Shown here: positions 41,181 through 49,149 of the stretch, piece after piece
How the letters are laid out: every line of letters starts with the position of its first letter
How positions within the stretch are numbered: position 1 is the first letter of the stretch
Source of the DNA: Pseudomaricurvus sp. HS19
Lineage (GTDB): Bacteria; Pseudomonadota; Gammaproteobacteria; Pseudomonadales; Cellvibrionaceae
Length of the DNA stretch: 64,000 bases
Direction of reading: 5' to 3'
NCBI RefSeq assembly: GCF_009857815.1
Contig: NZ_WVVW01000001.1
Span: 1,426,001 to 1,490,000 of the forward strand
The notes under the pieces: model-generated
What the model was told of the DNA's origin: nothing
The model's database searches: none
What the model saw: the letters and a program-made list of their open reading frames with translations, nothing else
Made by a program: the position numbers and the translations under genes

Positions 41181-41672
41181 ATGTCTGCCCCCACCTGGCT
41201 ATCAACGGACGATGCCCAATTCCTTACCCGGGGCCTGTCCATCAGTCTTGCCTCCCGCGACCTGCGCCATGTGCCGTCGCTGACGCGGGCGTTTGCCTGC
41301 CGCTATTCCGATGATGGCCGGCAGCTGATCCTGATCCTGTCCCGCAGCCAGAGCAGTGACCTGCTGCGCGACGTGGCCGCCTGCGGCGAGCTGGCGGTCG
41401 TCGTGACCGAACCCAGCACACACCGCACCCTGCAAGTGAAAGGCAGCGACGCTATCATCACTGACCTCGTTGCCGATGACCTCGCTGTGGTTGACCAGAG
41501 TCGCGCTCATTTTGGCACCGACATACTGCCGCTGGGTTTTGACAGCGACTTTAACCAACGCCTGTTTGCCTTTGACCCGGGCGATCTCTGTCGAATCCTG
41601 ATGACACCCACCGACGTTTTCCAGCAGACCCCGGGGCCAGGTGCCGGTGAACGCATCGGGCCGCAGTCATGA
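41181..41672 (+). CDS. PNPOx-like split-barrel protein
   Basis: 163 residues resembling flavin-binding pyridoxamine-oxidase-like proteins: LSIDLAS-type first strand, RQLILILSRSQSSDLLRDV and ELAVVVTEPSTHRTLQVKG. The flavin or heme ligand is not determined. It ends 10 bp before the GAF fusion protein; both are probably co-transcribed. Confidence 0.7.
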   Translation: MSAPTWLSTDDAQFLTRGLSISLASRDLRHVPSLTRAFACRYSDDGRQLILILSRSQSSDLLRDVAACGELAVVVTEPSTHRTLQVKGSDAIITDLVADDLAVVDQSRAHFGTDILPLGFDSDFNQRLFAFDPGDLCRILMTPTDVFQQTPGPGAGERIGPQS

Positions 41673-41682
41673 CCCGCCAGCC

Positions 41683-43038
41683 ATGAACCGTCTGACCCTG
41701 GATCATATACGCCCCTGCCTGGAAGGTGCCGTTCCCGGCACCCTGGCTACCTGCGACGCCGACGGGACCCCCAACGTCTCCTACGTCTCCCAGGTGCACT
41801 ATGTGGACGGCGAACACGTAGCCCTGTCGTTTCAGTTTTTTAACAAGACCCGGCGCAACATGCAGCAGAACCCGCAGCTGACCGCCTACCTGATCGACCC
41901 GGTAACCACGGCCCGCTATCGTCTCGCACTCCTCTATGTGCGCACCGAAACCGACGGTGCACTGTTCGAAAACATGAAAGCCCGCCTCGCAAGCATCGCT
42001 TCCCACACCGGCATGAGCGACGTGTTTGTATTGAAAGGTGCTGACGTCTGCCGCGTGCTAAACATTGAAACCATCGTTTGCGAAGTTGGACCTCCGGCAG
42101 CGAACAGCCTGCCATGGACGTCTCTGCTGCGCACACTCTGCCAGCGACTGGCAGCCCAGTACGATCTCGCCTCACTGCTGGAGACCACCCTCGACAGCCT
42201 GCATGAGTTAACCGGTGTACAACAGGGCATGCTGTTGATGGCAGATGAAGCCGGACAAAAGCTCTATGCCCTCGCCAGCATGGGTTACCCGGATTCCGGA
42301 GTGGGTACGGAAATTCCCTACGACTGCGGCGTGATCGGTGTGGCGGCCCGTTACCGCACGCCCATCCGCATCAACCATATGAGCTCCGATTATCTCTACA
42401 GCGAAGCCAGCCGCTGCGGCGCCAATGCCGACCCGCTGCTGGAAACCGGCATTCCGTTTCCCGGCCTCAGCGCGCCGCAGAGCCAACTCGCCATACCGCT
42501 GGTAAACGGACAGCGGCTGCAGGGTGTGCTGTTCCTGGAAAGCGAACAGGAACTGGCATTTGATTACCAGTTTGAAGACGCACTGATGGTGCTGAGCCAC
42601 CAGCTGGCGCAGACCATGGCCAGCCTGCACAACCTGGAGAAAAGTCTGGAGAACAGCAGCACGGTCCAACCCGGTACCGCGACGATTCCGGACCCCAACC
42701 TGCCACCATTGCAGGTGCGCTACTTCAGCGCCAACCACAGCGTGTTTATTGATGACACCTACCTGATCAAGGGCGTGGCAGGCCGCATCCTCTGGCGGCT
42801 GCTGAATATCGCACAGTGTGAGGATCGCCTCGTTTTCAGCAACCGGGAGTTGCGACTGGACAGCAGCCTCGGCCTGCCGGAGATCGACGACAATCTGGAA
42901 GCCAGACTCATCCTGCTACGGCGCCGCCTGCAGGAGCAGTGCCCGGCGGTTCAGATTTGCAAGTCCGGGCGCGGCCGCTTCAGGCTGGAGCTGCAGCGGC
43001 CATTCGTCCTCAGCGCCGACTCAGCAGGCCAGGGCTAA
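41683..43038 (+). CDS. PNPOx-GAF-winged-helix fusion protein
   Basis: 451 residues with three parts. Residues about 1-130 are a PNPOx-like split barrel (PGTLATCDADGTPNVSYVS). Residues about 145-325 are a GAF sensor domain (LHELTGVQQGMLLMADEAGQ). Residues about 350-440 look like an OmpR-type winged helix (LRRRLQEQ and KSGRGRFRLEL). The combination suggests a one-component regulator responding to a flavin, redox or gas signal (inference). It overlaps the convergent hemerythrin gene by 18 bp. ATG 41683 is chosen just after the upstream stop; a GTG at 41641 would overlap it. Confidence 0.7.
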   Translation: MNRLTLDHIRPCLEGAVPGTLATCDADGTPNVSYVSQVHYVDGEHVALSFQFFNKTRRNMQQNPQLTAYLIDPVTTARYRLALLYVRTETDGALFENMKARLASIASHTGMSDVFVLKGADVCRVLNIETIVCEVGPPAANSLPWTSLLRTLCQRLAAQYDLASLLETTLDSLHELTGVQQGMLLMADEAGQKLYALASMGYPDSGVGTEIPYDCGVIGVAARYRTPIRINHMSSDYLYSEASRCGANADPLLETGIPFPGLSAPQSQLAIPLVNGQRLQGVLFLESEQELAFDYQFEDALMVLSHQLAQTMASLHNLEKSLENSSTVQPGTATIPDPNLPPLQVRYFSANHSVFIDDTYLIKGVAGRILWRLLNIAQCEDRLVFSNRELRLDSSLGLPEIDDNLEARLILLRRRLQEQCPAVQICKSGRGRFRLELQRPFVLSADSAGQG

Positions 43039-43689
43039 CTCCAGCTTGTCCCATTCCGGCAGCGGCAGATTGCTGCGGGCCAGGCTCAGAACCCCTTCAT
43101 AGACCGGCGCCGGTGCCTGCTCCCGCATAGCGGTAAGCAACGTCTCACGTTCCTGGTGATTCATGGCCGTCAACATCCAGCGCATGTAGCGGGCGTTATC
43201 CCCGGGAGAGAGGCTTTGTACCAGGCGCTGCTCAATGGCATGAATTTCCTCATCAGAATAGTGGCGCCACAGCACCGCATTATTGTCCGTCTCTTCCTCA
43301 TGCATGTGGGCCAGGTTATCTGCCACGAAGACAGCCAGTTTGCGGTACAGCTGCGCGGCGACCTGCGGGCGGGCTTCCGCTGCACACTGCTGCAGCTGCG
43401 CCAGTAACGACTGCAACTGGCCGATCATCACCACATGCTGGTCGTGATGGCTGTACATGCCGGCGGCCACACCGGGCTCACAGGCTTCCATGGCCGGATG
43501 GATAAAGGTGTTTTCGTGATGCAGGTGACCACGACAGATCTCCAGCAGGTCACCTACCTGAACCAGAACCGTGCCCAGCTCTGCCTCAGAACTGAGATCC
43601 ACCCTGCCAAGATTGATCAGCGCCTCGGTGAGACAGGAGCGCAGCCCCTTGTGGATCAGGGAGTAAATGTCATAGCGTTGCGCGTTCAT
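43021..43689 (-). CDS. Hemerythrin-domain protein
   Basis: 222 residues. An HHE-type di-iron site is visible: His in SLIHKG, HLHHENTFIHP, YSHHDQHVVM and AHMHEEETDNN. Size and spacing fit hemerythrin-like proteins that bind O2 or NO or repair Fe-S clusters (like YtfE). Convergent with and 18 bp overlapping the GAF fusion gene. AGGAGGAAAG precedes ATG 43689. Confidence 0.88.
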   Translation of the reverse strand: MNAQRYDIYSLIHKGLRSCLTEALINLGRVDLSSEAELGTVLVQVGDLLEICRGHLHHENTFIHPAMEACEPGVAAGMYSHHDQHVVMIGQLQSLLAQLQQCAAEARPQVAAQLYRKLAVFVADNLAHMHEEETDNNAVLWRHYSDEEIHAIEQRLVQSLSPGDNARYMRWMLTAMNHQERETLLTAMREQAPAPVYEGVLSLARSNLPLPEWDKLELALAC

Positions 43690-44086
43690 AAATCTTTCCT
43701 CCTGAAAGTGATTAACGCAGTGGCTACTCTATCTACCTGCAATGCGGGGCGATGCTAAATTGTGCCTAGCGGAATCCTAAATTTTTCCTAACCCGGTCTT
43801 CCAGACCGATAAGCGTAAAAAACGATAAATACAAAATCGAAAAAAACCGCTAAAGACCACCAACTCCAAAGAAAAGTTCACTTCGGTTTTCGCCGTTGCT
43901 AAGGAGTTGTGGCGCATTTCCCATCATTGAAACGGCGCTTTAATAAATTTCAGATCTTTGAAGTTGGGCTTTTTATTCCCCGAAAATTTAACGCAACATT
44001 TACTCGTACCGAAGGGAACCAGTTCATGTATTTTTGTCGCTGAATTCTTTACTCTCGTTCATTCAACCTTGCCATCCGGGGACAAC
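43690..44086. other. Intergenic region with direct repeats
   Basis: 397 bp between the divergent hemerythrin and outer-membrane protein genes, AT-rich in 43790-44010. It contains the two direct repeats listed below and probably promoters for both genes; no RNA gene or ORF with a ribosome site was seen. Confidence 0.6.
43756..43790. promoter_or_regulatory. Tandem 13-bp direct repeats upstream of hemerythrin
   Basis: TAAATTGTGCCTA (43756-43768) and TAAATTTTTCCTA (43778-43790) match at 11 of 13 positions and start 22 bp apart, i.e. two helical turns. They lie 67-101 bp before the hemerythrin start. Such spacing suits a dimeric winged-helix regulator; the cognate protein is unknown. Confidence 0.5.
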
Positions 44087-44866
44087 ATGCACGCACTTTG
44101 CAAACAAACGTCCATAGTCACTCTGCTCCTGCTGGCGTCTGCCACGGCCGCTGCCGCGGATGAACGCCCCTGGAAATACACCGCCGGCATCGACTACAGC
44201 ACCGGTGATTATGGTGATCCAGCCGACACGGATATTTTTTTCCTGCCAGTCTCCGTCGCCTATACCGACGGCAACTGGACCTATAAAGCCACCGCCTCGC
44301 TGCTGGAGATTGATGGCCCCGGCACCGTAGTGGGTGGTGGTGGCGACGGTATTGTTGTGCCTGGCAACAGCACCCAAACCAAAACCGAAGATGGCCTGGG
44401 TGATACCTGGTTGAGCGCTTCCTATTTCGTGGAGGAGCTACCGACAGACGCGTTCTATCTCAGCCTTGGCGGCAAGATCAAACTGCCCACCGCCGATGAA
44501 GACAAGGGCCTGGGCACCGGCGAAACCGACTACGCCCTGGTGGCTGACCTGTTTAAGCCCATGGGACGCTACACCCCGTTCGCCACCCTCGCTTACAAGA
44601 TCAAGGGCGACCCGCCACAGGGCAACCTGGATAATGTGTTCGCTCTCTCGGTGGGTTCCGACTACCGCTGGACCGACGATGCCAATCTGGGCGCATCCGT
44701 TGACTACCAGCAGTCCGCCACCAACAGCGACGACCAGCTGGAACTGTTTGCTTACCTGAACCAGCGCCTGTCACCGCAAACCAGCCTGATGGTTTACGGC
44801 TATTTAGGCCTGACCGACGGTAGCCCTGATCTGGGCACCGGCATACAGATCAGCTACCGCCCCTGA
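44087..44866 (+). CDS. Outer-membrane beta-barrel protein
   Basis: 259 residues with a signal peptide (LLLLASATAAAADE). The rest alternates short polar and aromatic strands (WKYTAGIDYSTGDYG, GSDYRWTDDANLGASVDYQQSA) and ends with the C-terminal aromatic-type strand IQISYRP. Resembles transporter-like outer-membrane proteins annotated in phenol-degradation regions; specific role unknown. ATG 44087 follows GGGGACA; in-frame codons upstream lack a signal peptide. Confidence 0.75.
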   Translation: MHALCKQTSIVTLLLLASATAAAADERPWKYTAGIDYSTGDYGDPADTDIFFLPVSVAYTDGNWTYKATASLLEIDGPGTVVGGGGDGIVVPGNSTQTKTEDGLGDTWLSASYFVEELPTDAFYLSLGGKIKLPTADEDKGLGTGETDYALVADLFKPMGRYTPFATLAYKIKGDPPQGNLDNVFALSVGSDYRWTDDANLGASVDYQQSATNSDDQLELFAYLNQRLSPQTSLMVYGYLGLTDGSPDLGTGIQISYRP

Positions 44867-44972
44867 ACCCTTGCCCGACTGCAAGAGCGACTACAATAAC
44901 AACAACCGCTCATGCAGGCGCAAACCAACCGGTGCAGAAAGGTGACTGTGCCCTATCACCAGAGAGGTGTTT

Positions 44973-45779
44973 ATGAAGTCAACAGCGTTCAAGAAATCAG
45001 CCTGGTGCAGCAGTGGACTGCTGGCACTGGCGTTGGCCTGCTCCCCCACATTCGCCCAGGATGAGCCTTTACCGGAAGACCCCACTCCGGAGAGCAGCTG
45101 GTCCACGGGCAACCAGAAAGTCACAGAGAAAATCGACAGTGACTTCGCTGAGTTGGGTGACGGCGACCACGAGGAGCTGATCAAAACCCTGCGCACCGGC
45201 AGCAGCATTACGGTCGAAGAAGAGATTGAGCAGGTGGTGGTCGATGACGCCGGCAATCCGGTGCTGAATGATGACGGCACCGAACGCACCGAGCTTGTCA
45301 TTGTAGAAACCACACTCGATACGGAAGGCAACGCCCTTGGTTTTGGCGAGATCAGCCTGGCGCTGGGTCTGGCAGAAGCCATCAGCGAGGCAGGCATCAG
45401 CGATCGTGAGTTGTTACTGCTGCTCTCCAACGACGATGCCACCGGCATTCTCGACCTGCGCGCCGATGGTCGTGGCTGGGGTGAAATCTTCCGTGAGTAT
45501 GATCTCAAGGTTGGTGACGTGATGCGCAACGTCAAATCCAATCGCCCGGACGCCGAAAAAGCAGCCCGGATTGAACGTAAGGAAAAGTCCCAGCGTCCTG
45601 AGCGCACGGAAAAGATCGCCCGCCTCGACAAGCCGGAAAAACCGGAAAAACCCGAACGGGCTGAAAAGCCCGAGAAGCCTGAGAAGCCTGAGAGGCCCGA
45701 AAAGCCTGAAAAACCAGAAAAACCAGAGCGCCCTGAAAAGCCCGAGAAACCCGAAAAGCCCGAGCGAGCCAACCGCTGA
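44973..45779 (+). CDS. Exported protein with PEKP repeat tail
   Basis: 268 residues. A signal peptide (LLALALACSPTFAQ) leads into an acidic domain (residues 25-200) of no family I recognise, and the last 55 residues are a low-complexity tail of PEK/PER units with a 12-residue period. Such a rigid cationic-acidic tail may cross the periplasm or bind the cell wall (inference). ATG 44973 follows AGAGAGG. A strong terminator ends the gene, 106 bp after the barrel protein. Confidence 0.7.
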   Translation: MKSTAFKKSAWCSSGLLALALACSPTFAQDEPLPEDPTPESSWSTGNQKVTEKIDSDFAELGDGDHEELIKTLRTGSSITVEEEIEQVVVDDAGNPVLNDDGTERTELVIVETTLDTEGNALGFGEISLALGLAEAISEAGISDRELLLLLSNDDATGILDLRADGRGWGEIFREYDLKVGDVMRNVKSNRPDAEKAARIERKEKSQRPERTEKIARLDKPEKPEKPERAEKPEKPEKPERPEKPEKPEKPERPEKPEKPEKPERANR

Positions 45780-45807
45780 CAGCTTGAGGACAAGGGAAGC
45801 GTGAACC

Positions 45808-45844
45808 AAAGGCCGGACTGAGCAATCAGCCCGGCCTTTGTTTT
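45808..45844 (+). terminator. Rho-independent terminator
   Basis: Stem AAAGGCCGG-CTGA / TCAG-CCGGCCTTT with loop GCAA, followed by GTTTT, 28 bp after the PEKP protein stop. The A-rich left side may make it work on the minus strand too, for the convergent gene ending at 45892. Confidence 0.9.
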
Positions 45845-45891
45845 AGTCGCTGTTGCCAGTGCCTGGGCAATCCCCCCGGAAAAAGCTCATC

Positions 45892-46530
45892 TCAGACTAC
45901 TGCGCTCATCGTCGCGCCCTCACGGCTCTCCGGCGACAACGCCGGCAAACTTTCCATGGCATCGGCAATAATGGCCAGGAAAGGCCCAAAGCCTCCCACC
46001 ACCGACTGGCACAGTGCCAGGGCTTCCTCCCCGTCGCTCTTTTTCAGCAGCGCCACCTCATCCAACACCAGGTTCAGGTGCTTGAGCAGGACATCAATGC
46101 TCATGGCCAGCCAGATATCATTATCGATCCACTTATCGATAAAGTCGTGTAGTCGGGAGAAAGCTGCCTTCAGGGGTGGGTATCCGGTTTTCACCTCCTT
46201 TCGCTTGCGGAACTGCAGGTATTTTTCATAGGTGAACTCGGCGTTGAAACGCGGTTCACTGAGCGCCACCAGGTGACGCTCCCCGTACCACTGGTGCAAG
46301 CTATCGAACCGGGTGGTGAATATTTCCGCCTCCAGCAACGCCAGCAGCGGTTGCAGGGTATCCATGACAGAACCGTAGGTATTACGGATATCACTGATCA
46401 GGCTGTCATAGTCTGCACGGAACTCCGTCGACGGGATTTCAGCACACAGGATACGATTCACCGCCGACAGCTCGGTAATAGTGGCGCTGACAGTCGCCAG
46501 CTCCTTCAGCACTTTGAACTCTTTACCCAT
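45892..46530 (-). CDS. Hypothetical helical protein (212 aa)
   Basis: Function unknown. The protein is almost wholly alpha-helical by composition, with no signal peptide, membrane segment or recognisable active site (MGKEFKVLKELATVSATI; LHDFIDKWIDNDIWLAMSIDVLLKHLNLVLDEVALL). It is convergent with the PEKP-protein gene and divergent from the DUF1508 gene. AAGGGG lies about 13 bp before ATG 46530. Confidence 0.6.
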   Translation of the reverse strand: MGKEFKVLKELATVSATITELSAVNRILCAEIPSTEFRADYDSLISDIRNTYGSVMDTLQPLLALLEAEIFTTRFDSLHQWYGERHLVALSEPRFNAEFTYEKYLQFRKRKEVKTGYPPLKAAFSRLHDFIDKWIDNDIWLAMSIDVLLKHLNLVLDEVALLKKSDGEEALALCQSVVGGFGPFLAIIADAMESLPALSPESREGATMSAVV

Positions 46531-47008
46531 AGTGTTAATGCACCCCTTGCCACTGTTGGAAAAGCCAGCTTTCAGACCAGTTTTCAGAAAAACCAGGTGG
46601 TATTACCAGCCGTTAATTCAACCTTCTGAAAGCAGTCTGCAAAAAGCAGTCCCTTTCAAATCAACCAACTGCAGCCAGCGCCAGCACCACCTGACCACCA
46701 GATTCCCCCCGGTTATGCGCCGAAACCGGGGACTTTTTCCCCGAAGGGCCAACAACACCACCGTGCAGGTTGCGTCGCCACCTCGACACACGCTGAAAAA
46801 CACCACGAAATTTGTAAGGTTCGCGACAAGGATAGCGCCACCACCCCGGAGACCAATAAAAAAGCAACCAATAAACAACCGCTTAGCTCGGGAGCACAGA
46901 GCCATCTTTATGGAGCAGCTATTGCAACAGCTCTCCAGCGGCGAGTGTCACGCCTCACCCGTCCGTCCTGTTCACGAAGCTTTTCAAAATCAAAAAGGAG
47001 CGATAGCC
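46531..47008. other. Intergenic leader with orphan terminator
   Basis: 478 bp between two divergent genes. A long open frame extends upstream of the DUF1508 gene through this region but is not supported, because the best ribosome site is at 46996-47000. It contains a plus-strand intrinsic terminator that belongs to no called gene (listed separately). Confidence 0.6.
46707..46738 (+). terminator. Orphan plus-strand terminator
   Basis: Arms CCCCGGTT and AACCGGGG with a 9-base loop, followed by ACTTTTTCC. No plus-strand gene ends before it. It may end a small RNA, or attenuate transcription of the DUF1508 gene 270 bp downstream. Confidence 0.6.
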
Positions 47009-47350
47009 ATGGTCGCAGTGTTCAAAGTCACCAGTAACGCAGACAGTCAGTTCCAGTTCGAGTTTGTTAACACCCAGGGTGAAGTGCTTTTAACCAGCCC
47101 TGAATTCACCAGCCAATCCGATGCCGAAAAAGCCATCCAGGATGTACGTGTCGGTTCGCTGATGAGCCAGTTAATCGCCAAATCCACCACCGCGGACGGT
47201 GAGCACTTTTTTATTATCAAGGACAACAGCGGCGCCCCCGTGGCCCGCAGCATGCTGTTCGACAACGAGATGCGTTTTAACAACGCCCTGCACAGTGTGC
47301 GTGAAAGCGCGTGCATTGCCGGTATAAACCTGGATGCCGTGATGCAGTAA
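47009..47350 (+). CDS. DUF1508 (YegP-like) protein
   Basis: 113 residues with two DUF1508 repeats: VFKVTSNADSQFQFEFVNTQGEVLLTSPEF..SDAEKAIQDVR and a second GEHFFIIKDNSGAPVARSMLF. The fold forms a small beta-sheet domain of unknown function. AGGAG lies 8 bp before ATG 47009. Confidence 0.85.
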   Translation: MVAVFKVTSNADSQFQFEFVNTQGEVLLTSPEFTSQSDAEKAIQDVRVGSLMSQLIAKSTTADGEHFFIIKDNSGAPVARSMLFDNEMRFNNALHSVRESACIAGINLDAVMQ

Positions 47351-47397
47351 CAGAGCGCCTGAGCGCCTCCCGGCAGTCCTGGTAATCAGGGGGAGGC

Positions 47398-47439
47398 GAG
47401 GTTCGAGGTTCGAGGTTCGAGGTTCGAGGTTCGAGGTTC
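47398..47439. repeat. Six perfect copies of a 7-bp tandem repeat
   Basis: GAGGTTC repeated six times without change. Heptamer arrays of this kind occur in intergenic DNA of many high-G+C gammaproteobacteria (memory). The number may vary between strains by slippage. Confidence 0.95.
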
Positions 47440-47490
47440 AGCATGATCACGGCTGTGGACTCCGCCCCTGTGTTGGATCCCCGCCTGCGC

Positions 47491-47572
47491 GGGGATGACA
47501 AAGGGAAAGCGGGGATGACAAAGGGGGAAAGCTGGGAAGACAAGGGGAAAGCCGGGAAGACCGGGGCAAAGC
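47491..47572. repeat. Four degenerate 20-22 bp tandem repeats
   Basis: Unit GGGGATGACAAAGGGAAAGC, copies at 47491-47510, 47511-47532, 47533-47552 and 47553-47572, the later ones diverging toward GGGAAGAC. Units adjoin without unique spacers, so it is not a CRISPR. Confidence 0.9.
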
Positions 47573-47690
47573 AGTGAATCCAGCCCCCCGGAGTGCTCTA
47601 TCTTACAGCCAGGTTGCGATTCACTTTATGCTCGGGCATGGCGGCAGAAAAACCCTCGCCCTGGAGTCTCTGCCGGTCTCTTGCATCGTC

Positions 47691-47710
47691 GCCCCCGCGC
47701 AGGCGGGGGC
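47691..47710. repeat. GC-rich short hairpin
   Basis: CCCCCGC-gcag-GCGGGGG, perfect 7-bp arms. Resembles the widespread repeat family with 'cccgcgcaggcggg' core. It lies 32 bp past the Fe-S protein stop and may act as its terminator on the minus strand, though no T-run follows. Confidence 0.7.
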
Positions 47711-47741
47711 CCAGTGATATCCAGGCAGGTGCCCCGTGATA

Positions 47742-49133
47742 TCAGAGCCCCATCTCGGTACGCAGCCACTGCGCCAGGTGCTGCGGGCGCGGGTCACCGT
47801 GGGCTCGCATCTGCTGGCGGCAGGAGAAGCCGTTGCCAATGACCCGCGCCATGGGTTTCTGTTCCAGCGCCGGCAACAGATCCCTGGCCGCCATGTCATG
47901 ACCGATGGCGTGATGCTCCGACTCCAGGCTGAAGGTACCGGCCATGCCGCAACAGCCGGATTCGATCATGCTGTACTGGCTGTCGGGAAACAGTTTCATG
48001 ACCCGTCGCACCGCTTTCATGGCGCCCACCGCTTTCTGGTGGCAGTGTCCATGAATCAGCGTCTCGGGTTTCGACACCGGCGCTGTTGCAGCCTTTGTCT
48101 CACGCGCAGGGAGAGTAAAACGGCCAGCCATAATTTCACGGCCGATAAACTCTTCAAACAGCAGGGTGCTGTTGGCGATATTGCGCATCGGCTCTCCCAG
48201 CCCCAGCGCCAGTGCGTCGTCGCGCAAGCCTATGACACAGCTCGCCTCGAATCCTACCACCAGGCTGCCCAGTGCCACGTGTGGGCTCAGGGCTTCCACC
48301 AGGCGCTGCGCCTCCACCCGCGCCTGCTCCACCATGCCCTGCGCCAGGTAAGTACGACCGCAGCAGAGCGGACGGCCCGGATCGATAGTCAGCAGTTCGG
48401 TATTGGCAAAGGTGTAGCGGTAGCCGGCACTGTCCAGCACCGCCATGGCCGCTTCAATAATCTTCGGCTCAAAGTAGCGGCTGAAGGTATCCACCAGCAA
48501 CACCAGCTCCGGCTTATCGCCGGCGACCTCATCACTGAGGCGGCGGTAAACCGAGGCCAGCAGGTCAATATCGGACGGCGGCCTTGCCACCGGTACCGGC
48601 AGCGGCATGACGGCACTGACGCCCAACCAGCGTTCGGTGAGTTTGCGCAGCGTGGCACTGCTGTTACGCCAGCGGATCAGGTGGCGCAACCCTGGCAGGC
48701 GGTGCAGCAGCAGCGGCACATTGGCAAACAGGCGGCTGCGCAATGAATGACCTTCACGCCGGGCGCGCCAGGCCAGGTATTCCACCTTGATCAGCGCCAT
48801 ATCGACGTTGTTGTCACACTCCCGCTTACAGCCCTTGCAGGAGACACACAGCTCCAGCGCGCGGGCCAGCTGGGGATCCTGCAGCGCCTCCTCCCAGTCA
48901 TCGGCAGAGAGTGCTTCCTTCAGCTTGCGCACACGACCGCCGGTGGAGAGTTCTGCATCACCGGTAAACTTGAAACTGGGGCACATCAACTGCTTGCTGT
49001 CAGTCTCGCACTGACCACTGTTGATGCAGGCGGCAATGGCCTTGGCGTAATCACCACCCTGGCGGGGAATATCGGCATAGGCGTCACCCATGCCCGCGTC
49101 CTTATAGGCGGACCAGTCCAGCGATAACTTCAT
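47742..49133 (-). CDS. CCG-domain Fe-S electron-transfer protein
   Basis: 463 residues. An N-terminal ferredoxin-like region has CINSGQCETDSKQLMCPSF and CVSCKGCKREC; two CCG cysteine-rich domains follow (PLCCGRTYLAQG, SGCCGMAGTF). The layout equals the C-terminal half of D-lactate or D-2-hydroxyglutarate dehydrogenases such as YdiJ, but the FAD-oxidase half is absent and no dehydrogenase is adjacent. It follows the flavodoxin gene by 16 bp on the same strand, suggesting electron exchange with it (inference). Confidence 0.82.
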   Translation of the reverse strand: MKLSLDWSAYKDAGMGDAYADIPRQGGDYAKAIAACINSGQCETDSKQLMCPSFKFTGDAELSTGGRVRKLKEALSADDWEEALQDPQLARALELCVSCKGCKRECDNNVDMALIKVEYLAWRARREGHSLRSRLFANVPLLLHRLPGLRHLIRWRNSSATLRKLTERWLGVSAVMPLPVPVARPPSDIDLLASVYRRLSDEVAGDKPELVLLVDTFSRYFEPKIIEAAMAVLDSAGYRYTFANTELLTIDPGRPLCCGRTYLAQGMVEQARVEAQRLVEALSPHVALGSLVVGFEASCVIGLRDDALALGLGEPMRNIANSTLLFEEFIGREIMAGRFTLPARETKAATAPVSKPETLIHGHCHQKAVGAMKAVRRVMKLFPDSQYSMIESGCCGMAGTFSLESEHHAIGHDMAARDLLPALEQKPMARVIGNGFSCRQQMRAHGDPRPQHLAQWLRTEMGL

Positions 49134-49149
49134 GGCGTTACGGTTCCGG

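Larger units (their letters stand above)
47351..47741. other. Non-coding region with stacked repeats
   Basis: 391 bp between convergent genes. Four different repeat types follow one another: a 7-bp tandem repeat, two GC-rich hairpins (47479-47494 CCCCGC/GCGGGG, 47692-47709 CCCCCGC/GCGGGGG) and a degenerate 20-22 bp tandem repeat. No supported gene. Confidence 0.7.

Noticed and set aside
41161-41182. GGTTCGAATTC resembling a tRNA T-loop
   Set aside because: No acceptor stem, anticodon arm or CCA around it.
41683-43038. Fusion protein as a mis-assembled frameshift of separate genes
   Set aside because: One uninterrupted frame spans all three parts with no internal stop or start-like Shine-Dalgarno.
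46481-47008. Long 5' extension of the DUF1508 frame
   Set aside because: The start at 47009 has a strong AGGAG, and the extension translates to low-complexity Arg/Pro-rich sequence crossing a terminator.
47398-47572. Tandem repeats as a CRISPR array
   Set aside because: No unique spacers between units; no cas genes.
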